A DNA stretch of 64,000 bases, taken from positions 2,542,001-2,606,000 of the forward strand of contig JARFIW010001491.1 in assembly GCA_036346225.1 (NCBI GenBank). Direction: 5' to 3'. Positions 59,468 through 64,000 of the stretch are shown here, in pieces; position 1 is the first letter of the stretch; each line of letters opens with the position of its first letter. The notes below the pieces were generated by a model. It was not told the origin of the DNA. It did no database searches and worked only from the letters and a program-made list of their open reading frames with translations. The DNA is from Platerodrilus igneus. Its lineage: Eukaryota > Arthropoda > Insecta > Coleoptera > Lycidae. A program made the position numbers and the translations under genes.

Positions 59468-59856
59468 ATGGTTCTACTAAAGAAACTAATAGGACCATTT
59501 ATTTTGGAAGAAACTTTAACTGGAGAGCGATATACAGCTTTTTTAAGAAAACATTTAATAGGTTTATTTGAAGATGTTACTTGTTATCGAAGACTTAACA
59601 TGTGGTTCATGCATGACGGTGCAACACCTCATTTTTCATTAACTGCAAGGGAGTGGTTACATAACAATTTTCCTGGCAGGTGGATTGGAGGTGGAGTAAA
59701 AGCTCGGGTTAATTGGTACCTCAGTCTCTTGAATTAAAACCTATGGACTATAGAGTTTGGGGTATTTTAAAGTAAAAGGTGTATCCTGAATCTATTAATA
59801 CTGTTCAGGCGTTATCAAGTTGAAGGACGTCACCTTGAACATTTACTTAAATAATG
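59468..59856 (+). pseudogene. Mariner-like transposase, C-terminal fragment
   Basis: Blocks GPFILEETLTGERYTAFLRK, MWFMHDGATPHFSLTAREWL (second catalytic Asp intact), NNFPGRWIGGG and, after a frameshift near 59700-59740, LKPMDYRVWGILK (third Asp), ending in EGRHLEHLLK before a TAA at about 59854. The N-terminal DNA-binding half and first Asp are missing. It is the fourth mariner-like relic in this window. Its sequence is closer to the 47.5-48.4 kb copy than to the 1.6-2.9 kb copy. Confidence 0.8.
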
Positions 59857-59869
59857 AGCGATATGAGCT

Positions 59870-60139
59870 AATTTCTATTTTGTAGTTTGTAGTGGCTCAG
59901 TAAGTACATTTTAGCTTGTAGAGTCAAATATTCTTCAATTTATAAACACTGACAAGTTTATTAAATGCGTTTTTTTTTACTAAATGTATTTGATTTAAAT
60001 CAGGTACCAGTTTCGAATTCATCAAATAAACATTTGTATTCTAGAAAGAATTCATAATACGTTGTTTTCATGCATGAGTTGTGTTAGATGCTTGATGATC
60101 TATATTGTTAATTAATGCAGCTTAATACGAAGGACCTAT
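59870..60139. other. Spacer, nothing recognised
   Basis: AT-rich, including the likely mariner 3' flank. No inverted terminus was matched because the 5' end of that element is missing. Confidence 0.4.
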
Positions 60140-60417
60140 AAATGTATATAAACCAAACTGACTTGAACTTGAACAATCTTTAATTTGATAATCTTGAAAA
60201 CAGTAAAATGAGTATAAATTATTTGGAACAACTTGCACGCCTTGCTACCTCGGCGGCGCCAGAAAAACAGGACGAGTGACCGAGAATGCATGCTCATAAT
60301 TAAAAAGAAGAAGAAAAGTGCAAATTCGCAAACCATCACCAGAGGGCGAGCGCGCTAAATTTGAACATGAAATAATAATGCATAAAATTAATTTACAGCA
60401 TGAAAAATGGCTAAACA
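60140..60417 (-). mobile_element. Putative BEL/Pao 3' LTR
   Basis: On the minus strand the segment begins TGTTTAGCC directly after a polypurine tract and ends near GGTTTATATACA. ATAATTTATACTC inside could serve as a TATA-like box. The partner 5' LTR is not in the window, so the LTR status and its far end are inferred. Confidence 0.45.
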
Positions 60418-60430
60418 TGCCCCCCGCCTT
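60418..60430 (-). other. Polypurine tract of BEL/Pao element
   Basis: On the minus strand AAGGCGGGGGGCA lies about 15 bp downstream of the pol frame's stop and directly before the putative LTR start TGTTTAG. This is where plus-strand DNA synthesis of a retroelement is primed. Confidence 0.55.
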
Positions 60431-60444
60431 GAAGGGTCTAACCT

Positions 60445-62620
60445 TCAAAGACAAGAGAAGAAAACCAAATGTGATATCTTATAAACTAATAAAACTGCAC
60501 AAAACACTTCACTAATTATAACACTAGGAAAAGTGTCAGTAGGGAATGGACAAATGTTGGAGAAAGAACGTTTGATGACTCTAGATGCGGTGAGAATAGA
60601 GGCCACCCTAGCGATCCCATCCATACCATGATTGAGTGTTATCACTCTTCCTAGCCTCCACTTGGTGGGAGGTTGATTATCTTCTTTGATGAGAAATAAA
60701 AAGTCGATTTTTAACTCGGATTGATGCGCCTTCCATCTAGTGCGATGTTGCAGTTCCTAAATGTACTCCTTACTTCATCTTTCCCAGAAATGCTGCTGCA
60801 TAACTTGTACGGCTTGGTATACTATCAAGCGTGAAGCAGGAATCGATGTAAGATCAGGGTCAGGGCATGAAGTTAATGAATATCCAATTAAAAAGTGAGC
60901 GGGTGTCAAAGGATCTAGGTCGTTGGGGGCAGTGGATATAGGAGTTAAGGGCCTGGAATTTAAAATTGCCTCTATTTCAATCAATAGTGTAGACAGCTCC
61001 TCATAACTCAAGATGTAGTTGCCTACTACTCTTTTTAAATGGTGTTTGACTGAACGCATACCAGCTTCCCATAATCCTCCAAAATGAGGTGAGTGTGGAG
61101 GAATAAAATGCCAATGTATGCCATCACGAGCAGTAGATTCTAGAATATTCATTCTCTGGTTCTTTAAAAATTTGCCTAATTCCTTTAACTCAGAATTCGC
61201 ATCAACAAAATTTGTGCCATTGTCGGAATATATATTACTTGGCAAACCCCTACAGGCAACAAATCTGTTTAGAGAAAGTAAAAATGTGTTGGTAGATAGA
61301 TCAGTTACAAGTTCAAGGTGAACTGCCTTTGTAACAAAACACACAAATAGACACAAATATGCCCTTGTAGTTTTATAACCACGACCTTTACGGTCCTTGA
61401 TGGTGAAGGGGCCTGCATAATCAACACCAACAGTGGAAAACGGTAAAGCAGGCTGAGTGCGAGATAAAGAAAGGTTTCCCATGATTGGAGAAGCTGTCTT
61501 AGCAGAAAATCGATAGCATCTAAAACACCTACAAACGACTTGCTTAGATAAGTTGCAACCTGAAGTAATCCAGCATCGTTCCCTAACAATTGAGAGTAAA
61601 AGTTGAGGACCCGCATGATGATTATGCAAATGATCATACACCATTAAGAGTTTAGCTAAATGTTGCTTGTTAGAGAGCAAGATGGGATGGCGCTTAGAGA
61701 ACTCGTACTTGAAATCTTTAAGTCTACCTCCGACACGAAGAATTTTATTGGAATCTAGGAAAGGATTTAACATTAATATAGTGCTAGAAGCCTTGATTGA
61801 TTTATTGCGTTTGAGATTTTCGGGTTCAATTGGAAAACTCTCTGATTATGAGATTTTTACCAAAAGTATAGTAGCATTTTCTAGTTCCTTGGAGATTAGA
61901 GGATCAATATGTCTCATAAGGCAAGGACTGCGGCAGTTGTGCACAAAACGCAGGGAATAGGCTACAATGCTTATTCATTTTTTAAGAACAGAATGGTTAG
62001 CAATGATAGTGAAATCATTAAAAAAAGTGGTAAAGGACTGGAGGCGTCGCCGTGGATCAATGTAGTAAGCGTAAGACTACGGATCCCAAGGTCCTGGGTT
62101 TGAATCCCGACACGGCCGACTGCTTAAAAAATGGCAGGTGAGCATTTTTCACAAAAATTACGCCCTCGTTTGAATGAGAGGTTAAATGGAGGTCCCGTGT
62201 GCGAGTGTTGTCACGCACGTTAAAGATCTCTACCTTTCCTGGAACGGCAGGGGTTCGGCAAAATTCTAAATTTCCAGGCAATAAAAAACTCGCCTCCTGG
62301 CCAATGTAGTACCTTCGGGTGGAGCATTGGAAATGTAAATGAACGGTAAAGGACTGGATGCCTTTCTTGGATTCTGGAAGTCCTTCAGGAATGGGACTAG
62401 GAGGCCACGATCTTTCATTTTTATTCAGCCAGTGAGGACCAGCCCATCACAAAGATGATTCAGTAAGTTGAAGTGGAGAGGTGCCTCGAGGAGAGTACAT
62501 TGGCAGGATTGTCCTTGATAGGAATATGACGCCAGGTGCAATGGAGTGTTAAATCCTGGATTTCCGCGACACGATTACAAACCTTAAATTTTAGAAGTTC
62601 ACAGTAGGCGTTACACTTGG
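60445..62620 (-). pseudogene. BEL/Pao Pol C-terminal half: RNase-H-like region, integrase, DUF5641; SINE-interrupted
   Basis: Minus strand, high to low coordinates: NRVAEIQDLTLHCTWRHIP (about 62570-62510); GTSPLQLTESSL, a stop, and GPHWLNKNERSWP, the linker typical of BEL/Pao; then the SINE; YSLRFVHNCR (61970-61940); the zinc-binding HHNHHAG...CWITSGCNLSKQVVCRCFRC; an integrase core with VGVDYAGPF, YSDNGTNFVDA and HFGGLWEAGMRSVKH (61430-61060), so D,D,E are all present; and DUF5641 (PLTPAHFLIGYSL, KWRLGRVITL, SNICPFP). Stops at about 61855, 60772 and 60755 and a frameshift near 62500 break it. The long clean integrase frame (61773-60775) suggests modest age. Confidence 0.9.
62043..62344 (+). 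mobile_element. tRNA-derived SINE inserted in BEL/Pao pol
   Basis: GGTAAAGGACTGGA occurs at 62029-62042 and again at 62345-62358, a perfect 14-bp target duplication. The 302 bp between start with a tRNA-like head: GCCGTGGATCAATG-type A-box region, then GGTCCTGGGTTTGAATCCCG containing the B box. An unrelated body without a long poly-A tail follows, ending AAATGTAAATGAAC. Pol III transcription would be rightward. The SINE splits the BEL/Pao pol frame and so is younger than that element. The partner LINE is not identified. Confidence 0.93.
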
Positions 62621-62689
62621 AGTTTCATGTTCTTCTATAAAATTATCTTCTTTAGGGTTAGGTTCTGGAGTGTAACTCTTCTAGAGTCG

Positions 62690-63550
62690 TTTCTTTATCT
62701 AAATTGCATCTATCACAATTTTCACTTCCTTAAATGTTAGGGCGTTTATCAAAGCTTTGAGAGGGGTTATGGACCAGCTACATTTACTGTAATGCCAACG
62801 CCAAATGATTCTATTCGTCCTTTTTTCCACTGTCAAGTTTCTTTTGCCTTTCTTTGCATTTCCGATGACATTTTCCTTACACAAGTCGAAAGCGTCGACA
62901 TTAACATGGCTATCATAATTATCCATTGTCAATAAAACAGGCATTCCAATTGTCGATTTCACATGCTACTTGAAATGCTGGAGATACTGTAGCAAAAGTT
63001 GTTCATTAGAACATCCAAATTTATTTGCACCCCTATTGTACCATTCGGAACGTTTTTTATCATGTGCTCCTTAAAATTCGCTTTGGGAATATCATCATGG
63101 TGTGGTTATGTGTGTGAGAGTGTGTGTGTGTGTGCGTGCCCATGTGCATGCGCGTTCGTGCGCGCGTGCGTGCGTGCGCGTGCGCGTGTGTGCGTTCGTG
63201 GTTGCGTGTATGTGTGTGATTCTTAACAGCTATCATAGTGACATTTTGGCTTCTTTCACCTCTTGCCATTTGACCTAATTGCTTTATTCATTTAGAGCCC
63301 AGAATTGTGGTCGTACCCATTATTGTCGCAATTCCAGATTTTGCGAAGTGGCAAAGTTTCACAGAATAACGCTTCTTTGTAATTCTTAAAAAATTGGATA
63401 GCGTTGGTTTTATAAAATAACGTGGATCTCGCCAATCTTGTAGCTCCGGTTTCATGATTGTGTATGTTATTCTTAAATTTAGAAACACGCGAGAATTACT
63501 TGAAATATAAAAAAAAGTCTGGTAAGGTTGCAACTGTTTTTCTCTAGACA
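62690..63550 (-). pseudogene. Pogo/Tigger-like (DDE_1) transposase with (GT)n expansion
   Basis: On the minus strand, in shifting frames: NNIHNHETGATRLARSTLF (about 63470-63415), resembling the PEATSLARA block; IQFFKNYKEALFCETL; IWNCDNNG, where the first catalytic Asp region (WNxDE) is altered; KQLGQMARGERSQNVTMIAV (63280-63220); the microsatellite; MMIFPKRILRS (63095-63065); GANKFGCSNEQLLLQYLQHF (63030-62975); and MPVLLTMDNYDSHVN with the second Asp (62945-62900). The C-terminal part after about 62860 diverges. The tract of GT/GC dinucleotides lies inside what was coding sequence and has pushed MMIFP away from its neighbour. Confidence 0.75.
63103..63222. repeat. (GT)n/(GC)n compound microsatellite
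   Basis: About 120 bp of mostly alternating GT, interspersed with GC and CGTGCG steps. It is alternating purine-pyrimidine and so prone to Z-DNA. Frames through it (for example 62999-63226 plus) are artefacts of the repeat. Confidence 0.92.
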
Positions 63551-64000
63551 CCTGCCCCACTCATGGGCGCTAGTGAAACGAAGTCTTCCGACATAACTAG
63601 GGGTCTATTCCTTGGGTAGAGCTATAAGAAATGGGGGGGTAAGTCGAAATCTGTTTGTGGGTCAAACTTAATCTAAAACAAATAGGCGCCACCAAGTCCT
63701 GACTTATTTATGATAATAGCGTGGTATTTTTCTAGGGGCGGACGTGGAGACCCAAAGAAAAAAAATATCGCCTTTTATGACAAAAACCTGTCTTAATAAA
63801 ATAAGATGCTGTTCCTGTAAGAAATTATAATAGTTAGGTTAATAAAAAAGTGGAACACTATTTGTGTCCCGCAAATATACATAAAGAAGTAGTAAAAAGA
63901 TATTTTCAATATAAAGTTGGCATCAAAATTCTACTCTTAAGGACGTTAGCTTTCTGTGGATAGGTTTGATCATATTTGATCAAAATAAAAAACTTTAATC
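63551..64000. other. Right-edge spacer, nothing recognised
   Basis: No ORF with a motif. It may contain the pogo-like element's upstream region, but no inverted terminus could be paired. Confidence 0.35.

Noticed and set aside
62999..63269. ORFs across the GT-rich tract
   Set aside because: Low-complexity products of the microsatellite; the real signal is the broken pogo-like frame around it.

Overview
This looks like a stretch of nuclear DNA from an arthropod, most probably an insect. It is AT-rich, has no bacterial-type gene packing, and is built almost entirely from decayed transposable elements of types common in insect genomes: IS630-Tc1-mariner elements with insect-type transposases, a BED-finger hAT, BEL/Pao and Ty3/gypsy-type retroelements, craniofacial-development-protein-2-like LINEs, a tRNA-derived SINE, and a pogo/DDE_1 element. 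I cannot name the species. No complete cellular gene is visible. The only traces of cellular genes are a ubiquitin-protease (USP16/45-like) coding remnant near 19.3 kb and a CpG-rich segment near 53.9-54.2 kb that could be a 5' exon.

Layout. 0-12 kb: LINE 5' end on the minus strand at the left edge; a well-bounded mariner-like element (1642-2953) with perfect 32-bp inverted ends and one stop in its transposase; a relative of the gypsy leader/LTR (about 5.0-6.1 kb); a second, more decayed mariner-like element (6.9-8.1 kb); a small inverted-repeat element holding a scrap of the same transposase (9667-10390). 12-24 kb: several diverged copies, in both orientations, of a noncoding element marked by (TA)n tracts, an AATAGGGCTT-like anchor and a different minisatellite in each copy. 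A chimera of USP remnant and transposon ORF lies among them. 26-30 kb: a 4.0-kb foldback element (26068-30096) with 1.3-1.5-kb inverted arms, 9-bp target-site duplications and a tRNA-like unit with B box and T8 terminator in each arm. 30.8-35.7 kb: a minus-strand LINE split by a 2.7-kb hAT with an 8-bp target duplication. 35.7-53 kb: at least four copies of a long (about 2.1 kb) noncoding repeat sharing a highly conserved core of about 100 bp, invaded by a 1-kb hairpin element, two LINE fragments, an arthropod transposon ORF, a BEL/Pao gag-protease fragment and a mariner relic. 54.8-59.9 kb: gypsy leader with an internal 1.19-kb tandem duplication, gag with zinc knuckles, then a mariner fragment. 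60.1-62.6 kb: minus-strand BEL/Pao pol with polypurine tract and putative LTR, interrupted by a SINE with a perfect 14-bp target duplication. 62.7-63.55 kb: a pogo-like transposase relic whose reading frame contains a (GT)n expansion.

The elements do not form a pathway. The useful information is the order of nesting (hAT into LINE, SINE into BEL/Pao, hairpin into long repeat) and the two foldback-type elements, which are the best candidates for something not yet described. All family names rest on reading translated motifs by eye, and no database was searched.
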